Positions 54,360 to 64,000 of a DNA stretch of 64,000 bases are shown one piece after another. A program made the position numbers and the translations under genes. Within the stretch, counting starts at the first letter, position 1, and the number at the start of each line of letters is the position of its first letter. The stretch is from Gluconacetobacter sacchari (GTDB taxonomy: Bacteria > Pseudomonadota > Alphaproteobacteria > Acetobacterales > Acetobacteraceae): contig NZ_JABEQJ010000010.1 in assembly GCF_014174255.1 (NCBI RefSeq), positions 1 through 64,000 of the forward strand, in the 5' to 3' direction. The notes beneath the pieces are model-generated. The model made no database searches. It was not told the DNA's origin and saw only the letters and a program-made list of their open reading frames with translations.

Positions 54360-55247
54360 TCAGCACGCGGTCAGGGCAAAATGGATGTGGCCCTCCAGCC
54401 GCTCGCCCGGCGCCAGGATCGCGGTCCCCCGGTCGGTCACCCCCGCATGGTTCAGCGCGTCGTTCATGTTGCTCACCGGCTCCAGGGCGATGAAGGGCTT
54501 GTCCGGCGGCGTGAACAGCACCAGGTGGCGCAGCGCCGGACTGGCGGAGAGGGTCAGGGCCAGCCCGTCGTCGGGCCAGCGCAGGAACGCCGCCCCGTCC
54601 CAGCCGGCATAGCAATTGTCGATCGCCTCGTCCGCGACCGCCCGCATCCGCTCGAACGACCACGCGCCGGTGGCCGGCACCCGCAGCGCCGGCAGATGCC
54701 GCTCGTCGTTCGTCCATACCGTATCGGCCGAAAATCCCAGCTTCACCCCCGCGCGCCGCGGAAAGTAGGGATGAAACCCCAACCCGACCGGCTGGGGCCG
54801 CTGGTCGATATTGTGGATCGCCATCCACACGTCCAGACTGTCCTCGCGCAGGTCGAAACGGATCTGCGCGCGATAGGCGAACGGCCATTCCTCCATGGGG
54901 CGGTCATGGGGCGGGTGCCATTCCAGTTGCAGCGTGGCGCTGTCGTCGGACAGCAGTTCCAGCGCCCACGGATGCTCCCAGGCATTGCCATGGATCACAT
55001 GCGGCTCGCCGCCGAAATTCGGCTTCATCCGGTATTCGGCGCCGTCGAAGCGGAAATGCCCGTCCGCGACGCGGTTGGAAAACGGCACCAGCGGATAGGC
55101 CGCGACCTTGTGCCCCTTCTGCGCCAGCAGGTTCGGGTCGCTCACGGCGTCGAACACGCAGATCGCCCCGCTTTCCCAGAAGGCCACGGCACCACCCAGT
55201 TCGGGAAGCAGGCCCAGCCGGGCCGCCCCCGCCTTCAGTTCGATCAT
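54360..55247 (-). CDS. Aldose 1-epimerase-family mutarotase
   Basis: 295 aa galactose-mutarotase fold. Substrate-binding residues occur in YPLVPFSNRVADGHFRF, GEPHVIHGNAWEHPW (His), GLGFHPYFPR (His) and LEPVSNMNDALN (Glu). The enzyme interconverts alpha and beta sugar anomers; the exact sugar is undefined. It is 27 bp upstream of the uvrB stop on the same strand and may be cotranscribed. Confidence 0.9.
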   Translation of the reverse strand: MIELKAGAARLGLLPELGGAVAFWESGAICVFDAVSDPNLLAQKGHKVAAYPLVPFSNRVADGHFRFDGAEYRMKPNFGGEPHVIHGNAWEHPWALELLSDDSATLQLEWHPPHDRPMEEWPFAYRAQIRFDLREDSLDVWMAIHNIDQRPQPVGLGFHPYFPRRAGVKLGFSADTVWTNDERHLPALRVPATGAWSFERMRAVADEAIDNCYAGWDGAAFLRWPDDGLALTLSASPALRHLVLFTPPDKPFIALEPVSNMNDALNHAGVTDRGTAILAPGERLEGHIHFALTAC

Positions 55248-55273
55248 GCGTCTCTCTTCCCGTCCCGTTCGCC

Positions 55274-57514
<2,241 letters not shown>

Positions 57515-57624
57515 GGTTCAGGACTGTGGGCATCGCGCGGCGCCAGCGCAAGAGCCATCGCGCGCGCACCCGCCGCGTGCCGATTCGGCTAGGGAATCGC
57601 GTCCGCCGTCCCTAGACTGGCCCG

Positions 57625-58407
57625 ATGGACGGCACCACGCCCTATGTCCGGGTCATCGACCTGGAAACCAGCGATCGCGACGCCCGGCAGGGCGGCATCG
57701 TCGAAATCGGCTGGCAGGACGTCACGCGCGCGCCCGATGGCTGGCACGTCATGCCCGGCCCCCACGCGCGGCTGACCCATCCCGGCGGCCCGATCGCCCG
57801 CTGGACGACGGCGATCCATCACATTACCGACCAGGACGTGCGCGACGCGCCACCGATCGCCGCCATCGCCCCGGCCATCCTGCGCCCGCCGGCCCGTCCG
57901 CTCGCCTTCGCGGCACACCGCGCCAGTTTCGAGCAGGACTGGCTGCGCGCCCACCTGCCGCCCCCGCTGCTGGCCGGCATGGGGTGGATCTGCACCTATA
58001 AATGCGCGCTGCGCCTCTGGCCCGACGAGCCCGGTCATTCCAACCAGGGCCTGCGCCATTCCCGCAAGCCGCGCGGGCTGGACCGGCACCTGGGCGACCC
58101 CGCCCACCGCGCCGGCCCCGATGCCTATGTGACGGCCCACCATCTGCGCGATATGCTGGCGCTCGCGTCGGTCGAACGGTTGCTGCAATGGTCGCGCCAG
58201 CCGGCCCTGCTGGCGCGGGTGCCGCACGGCCCGCTCCGCGGGCGCCGCATCCATACGCTGGCCACCAGCGATCTGGACCGCCTGCTCGCCACCCCCCGGC
58301 CGCCCGGCCCCGACCTCGCCTTCACCATACGCACCGAACGCGCCCGCCGCGCCGGACAGGACACGCCCCACCGCCCCTCGGCGGGGCAACTGGCGCTTCC
58401 TCTATAG
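57625..58407 (+). CDS. DnaQ-like 3'-5' exonuclease
   Basis: 260 aa. The exonuclease fold has VIDLETSDRDAR (catalytic D and E), AIHHITDQDVRDAPP and AFAAHRASFEQDWL (Exo II), and GPDAYVTAHHLRDML (Exo III-like, H/D). The C-terminal part, including PHGPLRGRR and ATSDLDRLLA, resembles the DUF3820-type extension. It may proofread or process nucleic acids; it is not the main polymerase epsilon subunit by context. Confidence 0.83.
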   Translation: MDGTTPYVRVIDLETSDRDARQGGIVEIGWQDVTRAPDGWHVMPGPHARLTHPGGPIARWTTAIHHITDQDVRDAPPIAAIAPAILRPPARPLAFAAHRASFEQDWLRAHLPPPLLAGMGWICTYKCALRLWPDEPGHSNQGLRHSRKPRGLDRHLGDPAHRAGPDAYVTAHHLRDMLALASVERLLQWSRQPALLARVPHGPLRGRRIHTLATSDLDRLLATPRPPGPDLAFTIRTERARRAGQDTPHRPSAGQLALPL

Positions 58408-58433
58408 GGACAGGGGCCGGCCCCCGCCCCGTA

Positions 58434-59819
58434 TCAGGCCTCCACCGGGGGCGGCACCCGTGCCTGAAGCATCAGCTCCGTCTGCCGCGCCGCCAGTTTC
58501 TCCGCGTCGAAATCGGCGATCAGCTCCTGGAACAGCCGGTACCAGTTCAGCTTCGCCCCCAGCCGCAGGAACACGCTGCCCAGGCCGATCGCGGAGCGAT
58601 CCACCAGCACGAACTCGCGCGGCGGCCGTACCCCTCCGGTCTGTTTCAGGCCGGCATAGACCCGCTCGGCCACCGCGCGGCCATATTGCGGGTCGTCGTT
58701 TTCCTGGATCGCCCGCACGCGGTCCTGCATCAGCGGCTCGTAGACGAAGCGCGCCCACTCGTTCAGCACCCGCATGGTCTCGCGCGACATGTTCGCGAAG
58801 CCCCACGCCTGATAGGCGTGATAGGCCAGGTCCTCGTCATTGGTCTCCAGCGCGCGATACAGGTCGATGATCCCCTGCACGAACCGCGCGGGGAAGATCC
58901 GGATCGCCCCCAGGTCCAGCAGGTTCAGCCCGTAATCGGGCCGCACGGTGAAATTGCCCATATGCGGGTCGCCATGGATCACGCCGTTGCGATAGAGCGG
59001 CACGTACCAGCCATGGAACAGCGCCCGCGCCATGGCGTCCCGCTGTTCCTGCGCGGGGTTGGCATCCAGCACCGACTGCACGCCGCGGCCTTCCAGCCAG
59101 TCCATCACCAGCAGCCGCCGCGTCGTCAGATCTTCGACCGGCATCGGCACGCTGACATCGGGGCAATCCGCCAGCATCAGGTTGTACAGCCGCAGGTTCG
59201 CCGCCTCGCGCAGATAGTCCAGTTCCTCCTGCAAGCGGGCGGTCAGTTCCACCAGCACGTCATCCTGCTTGATCGTGCTGTCGATGCGATAATACAGCCC
59301 CACCGCCATGCGGAACTGCCGCAGGTCGGAATCCACCGTCGCCTGCATGTCCGGATATTGCAGCTTGCACGCCACGAGGCGCCCATCCGGCAACACCCCC
59401 CGATGCACCTGCCCCAGGCTGGCCGCCGCCGCCGCCTCATGCTCGAACGAGCGAAAACGCCGCTCCCAGTCCCGGCCCAGCTCGGCGGCCATGCGCCGGC
59501 GCACGAAGCTCCAGCCCATCGGCGGCGCGTTGGACTGAAGCTGCGCCAGTTCCGCCGCATATTCCTCCGGCAGCGCGCCGGGAATGGTGGACAGAAGCTG
59601 CGCGCCCTTCATCAGCGGCCCCTTCAGGCCGCCCAGCACCGATTTCAGGTCCCCGGCATGGGTGGCGCGGTCGGTGCGCAGCCCCATCCTGTGGCCGGCG
59701 ATGCGCGCCGCGATACCGCCCACCGCGCCCGACGTCCGCACCATCCTGCGCAGTTCGCCGAAGACGCCGGTATTGTCGAGATCCCGTTCCTCCGCCACGT
59801 CAGCCACGCTCCAGTTCAT
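58434..59819 (-). CDS. ABC1/AarF-family atypical kinase
   Basis: 461 aa from MNWSVADV. UbiB-like protein kinase-fold: KxGQ-type segment KGPLMKGAQLLSTIPGALPE, AAAASLGQVHRGVLPDGRLV, the ATP Lys in VACKLQYPDM, IHGDPHMGNFTV and LLDLGAI. Such ATPases support coenzyme Q or membrane lipid metabolism. No C-terminal membrane helices are seen, unlike true UbiB. It overlaps the pepF 3' end by 20 bp, so the two genes are probably co-transcribed. Confidence 0.88.
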   Translation of the reverse strand: MNWSVADVAEERDLDNTGVFGELRRMVRTSGAVGGIAARIAGHRMGLRTDRATHAGDLKSVLGGLKGPLMKGAQLLSTIPGALPEEYAAELAQLQSNAPPMGWSFVRRRMAAELGRDWERRFRSFEHEAAAAASLGQVHRGVLPDGRLVACKLQYPDMQATVDSDLRQFRMAVGLYYRIDSTIKQDDVLVELTARLQEELDYLREAANLRLYNLMLADCPDVSVPMPVEDLTTRRLLVMDWLEGRGVQSVLDANPAQEQRDAMARALFHGWYVPLYRNGVIHGDPHMGNFTVRPDYGLNLLDLGAIRIFPARFVQGIIDLYRALETNDEDLAYHAYQAWGFANMSRETMRVLNEWARFVYEPLMQDRVRAIQENDDPQYGRAVAERVYAGLKQTGGVRPPREFVLVDRSAIGLGSVFLRLGAKLNWYRLFQELIADFDAEKLAARQTELMLQARVPPPVEA

Positions 59820-61635
59820 CGATAAAGCCGGCAATCACATCCAGCCCCTTGCGCCAGAAACCGGGGTCGGCCGCATCCAGCCCGAACGGCGCCAGCAACT
59901 CGCGATGCCGCATTGTGCCCCCCGCCCGCAGCATGTCCAGATACCGGTCCTGGAACCCCGCATGACCGGCCGTGAACACGCCATACAGCGCATTCACCAG
60001 GCAATCCCCGAAGGCATAGGCATAGACATAGAACGGAGAATGGATGAAGTGCGGGACATAGGTCCAGTACACGTCGTAATCCGGCGTAAAGTTGAAGGCC
60101 GGCCCCAGGCTTTCCACCTGCACCTGCCGCCAGATGGCGCCGATCCGCTCGGGCAGCAATTCGCCCGACCTGCGTTCCTCATGCACCAGCGTCTCGAACC
60201 GGTAGAACGCGATCTGGCGCACGACCGTATTCAGCATGTCCTCCACCTTGCCCGCCAGCATCAGCCGCCGCCGCGCCGGGTCGGTCTCGGCGTCCAGCAG
60301 CGCGCGGAAGGTCAGCATCTCGCCGAACACGCTCGCCGTCTCGGCCAGCGTCAGCGGCGTGCCCGCCATCAGGTAGCCCTGGGGGGCGGCCAGTACCTGA
60401 TGCACCCCGTGGCCCAGCTCATGCGCCAGCGTCATCACGTCGCGCGTGCGGCCATGATAGTTCAGCAGCAAGTACGGGTGGACGGACGGCACCGTGGGAT
60501 GGGCGAACGCCCCCGACGCCTTGCCGGGCAGCGGCGGCGCATCGATCCACGGATTGTCGAAGAACCGCCGCGCCACCGCCCCCATGCGCGGGTCGAACCC
60601 CTCATAGGCCGCCAGAACCTGCCGCGTGGCCTCGTCCCACGGGATGATCCGCTCGTCCGCCGCCGGCAGCGGGGCATTGCGGTCCCAATGCTCCAGCTTC
60701 TCCAGCCCCAGCCACCGCGCCTTCATCGCGTAATAGCGATGCGACAGGCGCGGATAATCCGCCGTCACCGCCTGCACCAGCGCGTCGACGACCTCGTCCT
60801 CCACCATGTTGCTGCGATTGCGATAGGACCCCGGGCGCGGATAATGCCGCAGCGAGTCGCTGATCGCCTTGTCCTTCGCCAGCGTGTTGGTCATCAGCGA
60901 GAACAGCTTGATATTGCCCTCGAACACGGTGCCGATCGCCTTCGCCGCCCGCTCGCGCACCGCCCGGTCCTGGTCCGACAGCCGGTTCAGCGCCTCGCCC
61001 ACCGTCAGGTCCCGCCCGTCCAGCGGAAAGCGCAGCCCGGCCATCGTCTCGTCGAACAGGCGGCTCCAGGCCGCCGCCCCCGTCACCGATTTCTCGTGCA
61101 GGACCTGCTCGATCTCGTCGGAAAGCTGATGCGGGCGAAACACGCGCAGGTCACGGAGAAACGGCGCCCACACCGCCAGCGCCGGATCGGCCAGGCGGGC
61201 GGAGAGATCTTCCTCGCCGATGCGGTTCAGTTCCAGGGTAAAGAACAGCAGATGGCTGGAAATATCCGTCAGCCGCTCGTTGATCGATTGCGAGAACTGC
61301 CCGAGCGCGGCATCCGACGAATCGCCGGCAAACAGCAATTGGGCATAAGACGCCGCCCGCCCCAGCACCTCGTCGATCCGCTGGTATTCGCCGATCGCCC
61401 CGGCCAGTTCGGCTGGCGCGGCCCCGGCCAGCCGCCCCTTCCAGGCGGAGGCGAAGGCGGCGGCGTCGAGACCGGCCTGCTCCAGGTCGGTACGCAGCGC
61501 ATCCGATTCGGGGCTCTCATACAAATCCCGCAGGTCCCAGCGCGGCAGGTCCCCGACCGTGCCGGCCGGCGCGCCGCCGTCGGCCTGCAAAGGGCTGTGA
61601 TCCATCGGACCAGAGGCAAGATTCAGCTTCGGCAT
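59800..61635 (-). CDS. pepF: Oligoendopeptidase F (M3B family)
   Basis: 611 aa zinc peptidase cleaving oligopeptides in the cytoplasm. The zinc motif is HELGHGVHQ with the downstream Glu in ETASVFGEMLTFRALLDAE. YRNRSNMVEDEVVDALVQAV and the C-terminal PHFIHSPFYVYAYAFGDCLV are family-typical. The start MPKLNLAS has AGGAG about 16 bases away. Confidence 0.93.
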   Translation of the reverse strand: MPKLNLASGPMDHSPLQADGGAPAGTVGDLPRWDLRDLYESPESDALRTDLEQAGLDAAAFASAWKGRLAGAAPAELAGAIGEYQRIDEVLGRAASYAQLLFAGDSSDAALGQFSQSINERLTDISSHLLFFTLELNRIGEEDLSARLADPALAVWAPFLRDLRVFRPHQLSDEIEQVLHEKSVTGAAAWSRLFDETMAGLRFPLDGRDLTVGEALNRLSDQDRAVRERAAKAIGTVFEGNIKLFSLMTNTLAKDKAISDSLRHYPRPGSYRNRSNMVEDEVVDALVQAVTADYPRLSHRYYAMKARWLGLEKLEHWDRNAPLPAADERIIPWDEATRQVLAAYEGFDPRMGAVARRFFDNPWIDAPPLPGKASGAFAHPTVPSVHPYLLLNYHGRTRDVMTLAHELGHGVHQVLAAPQGYLMAGTPLTLAETASVFGEMLTFRALLDAETDPARRRLMLAGKVEDMLNTVVRQIAFYRFETLVHEERRSGELLPERIGAIWRQVQVESLGPAFNFTPDYDVYWTYVPHFIHSPFYVYAYAFGDCLVNALYGVFTAGHAGFQDRYLDMLRAGGTMRHRELLAPFGLDAADPGFWRKGLDVIAGFIDELERG

Positions 61636-61766
61636 CGGCGCGCCACTCCTTAAACGCCCCCGGCGCATCGTGCAGGGGGCCGATCCTGCGCTGATATCTA
61701 ACAGATTGTCCCGAACGTGTCGCCGCTAGCGAGGTTGACCCCTCTCCCGCGCCGCAGGCGCCGTGC

Positions 61767-62915
61767 TTACCCCAGTGCCACCAGACGGTCGATGAACCGG
61801 AGCTTGCGGGCGTGCCGCTCGCGCATGGCGGCCAGGCGACGACTGAAATCCTCCGTTTTCCCCTGTTCCTCCGCAATGGTCTTGAGGTCCAGCAGCAGGC
61901 GCAGAGCCTTGTCGTAGCCCGAGGCATTCCGGTGTTCGATCTCCGCCTCGATCTCGCTCCAAACCGCCTCGCCCCGCTTCAGAAGAGTGTCGAGCCGCGC
62001 GCGGCGGGCGCGTTCCTGCTCCGCCGCCTGCCGTTTCCGCTCCATTTCCAGGCGTTGCTGTTTTTCACGTTCCCGCGCGTGACCGATCGCATGGGCGCGG
62101 GCGCGCAATTCGCCTGCCGTGCGCAAGGTGACGACGGGCCGACTGGCGGAGGACCGAGACTCCAGGCGTTCCCGAAGCCGGACCCGAAGTTCGCTTGCCA
62201 CGTGGGCATCACCCTGGGCCAGACGGGCAAGCAGCCCATTCTTCTCCCGATCGGGCAATCCGGCAACCAGACGCTGGATGGTGTCCGGGGTGAGGGCCTC
62301 GGTCGTCGGCGTGTCGCCGGGTCGCTCGACCGCCGCCGCGACGAGCTCTTGATCGATGAGGAAGAAACGCGCGAACGCATCGAGCGTGCCGGTCAGCGGA
62401 CCGATTCCCGGCAGCGGTTCCATCGCATCGTCCGGGACAGCGCCGTCCTGGACCGCCGTCAGCCACAGCAGATAAAAGAGGCGCAGGTCCCCGTCGATGA
62501 TGTCGGCCCGCAAGGGCGCCAGGGCGGCGAGCCAGCCCGAACCGTCGTCCCAGTCATTATCCTCCGGCTCCAGTTCCTCGCGAACGATATCGAGAATCAG
62601 ATTCTCGCCGGACAGTTTGAGGGCGGCGCAATCGACCGGACGAAGGAAGATGTCGAGAGATCGAGAGTTCAGGAACTGCCTGGGGAAGCGGACCATCAGA
62701 CGATGCGTGCCCCAATTCGTCAGATAGAGATGCAGATCGAACCAGCGTTCCATCAGAACGACCGGATCGCCCTTGAAGTCACCCCATTCATAGGAATTGG
62801 TAAAGCTCGTCGCCGTGATGCGCGCCCGTGACGACAGCGCCCGGAGGGCCTCGCAGGCTTTCGCGTCAAGCGGTCGGTCGAGTGCCTGGAATTCGTAATA
62901 TTGATATTCGCTCAA
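61767..62915 (-). CDS. Conserved hypothetical protein with C-terminal coiled coil
   Basis: 382 aa. The N-terminus MSEYQYYEFQALDRPLDAKA and TATSFTNSYEWGDFKGDP, RWFDLHLYLTNWGTHRLMVR recur in a widespread bacterial family without known function, often near SWIM zinc-finger genes (recollection, not checked). The C-terminal 130 residues are highly charged and helical (AREREKQQRLEMERKRQAAE), consistent with a long coiled coil. No signal or membrane segment. A strong hairpin sits just before the start. Confidence 0.75.
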   Translation of the reverse strand: MSEYQYYEFQALDRPLDAKACEALRALSSRARITATSFTNSYEWGDFKGDPVVLMERWFDLHLYLTNWGTHRLMVRFPRQFLNSRSLDIFLRPVDCAALKLSGENLILDIVREELEPEDNDWDDGSGWLAALAPLRADIIDGDLRLFYLLWLTAVQDGAVPDDAMEPLPGIGPLTGTLDAFARFFLIDQELVAAAVERPGDTPTTEALTPDTIQRLVAGLPDREKNGLLARLAQGDAHVASELRVRLRERLESRSSASRPVVTLRTAGELRARAHAIGHAREREKQQRLEMERKRQAAEQERARRARLDTLLKRGEAVWSEIEAEIEHRNASGYDKALRLLLDLKTIAEEQGKTEDFSRRLAAMRERHARKLRFIDRLVALG

Positions 62916-63353
62916 TACTGCTTCTCGTCGGATGGTGCATTCCCCCCGGCAGGAGCCCGGCGGAAAATCCGCAGGGCTCCTGCCGGACGCGGCGCAAGGT
63001 TCGTCTCTAGTTGAAGAGAAGCAGATTGTGCGATGAAAGCATATGCATCCTGCGCAGCCCGTGAAACCGTCGGTCGTCCCGCCGTCTGCATCATATGAAT
63101 GGAATGAATCCGATCGCCATCGAGCGCGTGGACCTTTCCATGCCGGCTTATCTTATGCTGGCCGCCTGTCGGCACGTCTGGTCTCACGCCGTGCGACGCC
63201 TGACATCTGCCAGACTGTTGCAAACCTGCTGTCGACGACGACCCTGCACCCGATTTCCGTGCTTCGACACATGCAAACATGATTTTGGCGCTTGCCAACC
63301 AAGCGATGGTATGAAGCTAAATATTACAAATTAATACATATCCTTACGTTGGT
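62916..63353. other. Intergenic region, about 440 bp
   Basis: No gene is convincing in this divergent spacer. It holds the large hairpin at 62946-62986, and base composition falls towards AT near 63300-63353 (ATATTACAAATTAATACATA). This would suit a promoter for the plus-strand gene at the right edge. Confidence 0.5.
62946..62986. promoter_or_regulatory. Long perfect hairpin upstream of the coiled-coil protein gene
   Basis: Arms CCGGCAGGAGCCC and GGGCTCCTGCCGG are perfect 13-bp inverse repeats, with an inner GCGGA/TCCGC stem and AAA loop. One unpaired base on each side separates the two stems. It lies 31 bp before the minus-strand start. There is no T-run, so it may be a leader structure or a two-way terminator. 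Confidence 0.65.
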
Positions 63354-64000
63354 ATGCGATGTCCAATCTGGCGACCCGCTCTTCCTCCCGGCTGTTACGA
63401 AACGCTTCCAACCCGTTCGACCGACAGGACCATCCAGCGGCCAACAAAACGGCCTCGCCGACGCATGCCGACAGTTTCGACTGCCAATGCGTCCTCAGAT
63501 ACAGCCGATCTGCCCGCTGCGCTCGTGACGATCGGCCATCACGCCGGCTCATCCGCTCCGGTAGATCGGTTTTACGGATATCACGAACAACCGGCTTTCC
63601 TGACTGCCCTCGCCACCCGGCATGCGGCGCGGAGGAATCATGTCGCCGTAGCAGCCATTCAAACGCCGCCCTCCCGCGCGGCGGCACACCAGACAGGCAC
63701 GCCCAGCAAGGCGGAAGAGGCGGCGCCTCCTCAGGACGCCGGCCAGTCCCCGCCCTCGCCATCTTCTCGCCCCGCCATGGCCGTCATGATACTCATGTCC
63801 GATGGCGACGAGGGCGATGGCGGCGGGATGGACGGGAGCGGAAATGGCGAGAGCGTAACGGTCACCAGTTCTCCTCCGTCGTCTGGAGATGGCGGCGGCT
63901 TCCAGACATCGGGCAACACGATGCCCACGTCGCCGCCGGGGTCCAGCACCCAATATATCACCGTTCATGGGCATGCCGTCACCGTCGTCAACGGCGTTGA
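63354..64000 (+). CDS. Glycine/proline-rich protein, N-terminal part, cut by window edge
   Basis: An open frame runs from an ATG at 63354 (alternatives at 63465 and 63777) through the window end without a stop. The first 40 codons are Arg/Pro-rich and may be untranslated. From 63465 the sequence is protein-like: MPTVSTANASSDTADLPAAL, VDRFYGYHEQPAFLTALATR. It becomes Pro/Ser then Gly/Asp-rich (DGDEGDGGGMDGSGNGESVT) and ends NTMPTSPPGSSTQYITVHGH and AVTVVNGV. Such repeats suit a secreted or surface protein. No clear Shine-Dalgarno; family unknown. Confidence 0.55.
   Translation, partial: MRCPIWRPALPPGCYETLPTRSTDRTIQRPTKRPRRRMPTVSTANASSDTADLPAALVTIGHHAGSSAPVDRFYGYHEQPAFLTALATRHAARRNHVAVAAIQTPPSRAAAHQTGTPSKAEEAAPPQDAGQSPPSPSSRPAMAVMILMSDGDEGDGGGMDGSGNGESVTVTSSPPSSGDGGGFQTSGNTMPTSPPGSSTQYITVHGHAVTVVNGV

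Noticed and set aside
59584-61653. 689-aa plus-strand frame opposite pepF and the ABC1 kinase
   Set aside because: His/Arg/Gln-rich shadow of well-supported minus-strand genes.
62912-63298. 128-aa minus-strand frame in the right intergenic region
   Set aside because: No domain, runs through the strong hairpin and stops where the hypothetical gene begins; likely chance.
63359-64000. Plus-strand 213-aa frame ending exactly at the window edge
   Set aside because: Extremely Arg-rich shadow; the frame starting at 63354 (alternatively 63465) has natural composition instead.

Overview
The window is GC-rich with dense, mostly short-spaced genes and reads as chromosome of an alphaproteobacterium. 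Gene content (heme o synthase beside a decayed cytochrome c oxidase subunit I, Rhodobacter-type PmtA, GlnD with two ACT domains, a carotenoid oxygenase, several acetic-acid-bacterium-style transporters and IS5/IS3 remnants) suggests the Acetobacteraceae, probably near Gluconacetobacter or Komagataeibacter. The genus is inference; no rRNA or tRNA gene was seen.

1-6.3 kb: the edge of an IS3-type element, then a minus-strand cell-surface-signalling operon (ECF sigma factor, FecR-like anti-sigma, TonB receptor with an STN domain, Tat-exported metallophosphoesterase), then an IS graveyard holding an IS3 OrfB tail and an IS5 transposase piece. 6.3-22 kb is core: NupC-type nucleoside transporter, glutathione peroxidase, murJ, mutS, glnD, an aldehyde dehydrogenase, an MHS transporter, a TPR/glycosyltransferase protein and an M32 carboxypeptidase.

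22-35 kb is accessory: two DJ-1/PfpI-type proteins (one fused to an AraC domain), a DsrE-like protein, short-chain dehydrogenases, TetR/MFS and LysR/MFS pairs, an aldo/keto reductase, a CPBP protease, another IS5 remnant and a PIN-domain stump. Several genes look damaged: a frameshifted LysR gene, a transporter with a 27-bp tandem duplication, an SDR without its catalytic Tyr, and the truncated PIN gene. 35-47 kb holds a royal-jelly-like protein, thrC, an M16 protease, pmbA, a Tim44-like protein, an uncharacterised 566-aa protein and a peptidoglycan-binding envelope protein. A TetR gene then faces a carotenoid oxygenase operon.

48-52 kb contains the two most unusual loci. One is a 428-aa protein built from a disordered proline-rich segment and a shortened IS256-type transposase core lacking its first catalytic Asp. 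The other is an operon of a cytochrome oxidase subunit I homologue that has lost most haem/copper ligands, ctaB and a 45-codon membrane peptide. 52-62 kb is housekeeping again (pmtA, gshB, greB, a mutarotase, uvrB, an exonuclease, an ABC1 kinase, pepF). The right end has a conserved coiled-coil protein with a large hairpin in front of its start and a glycine/proline-rich ORF running off the window.
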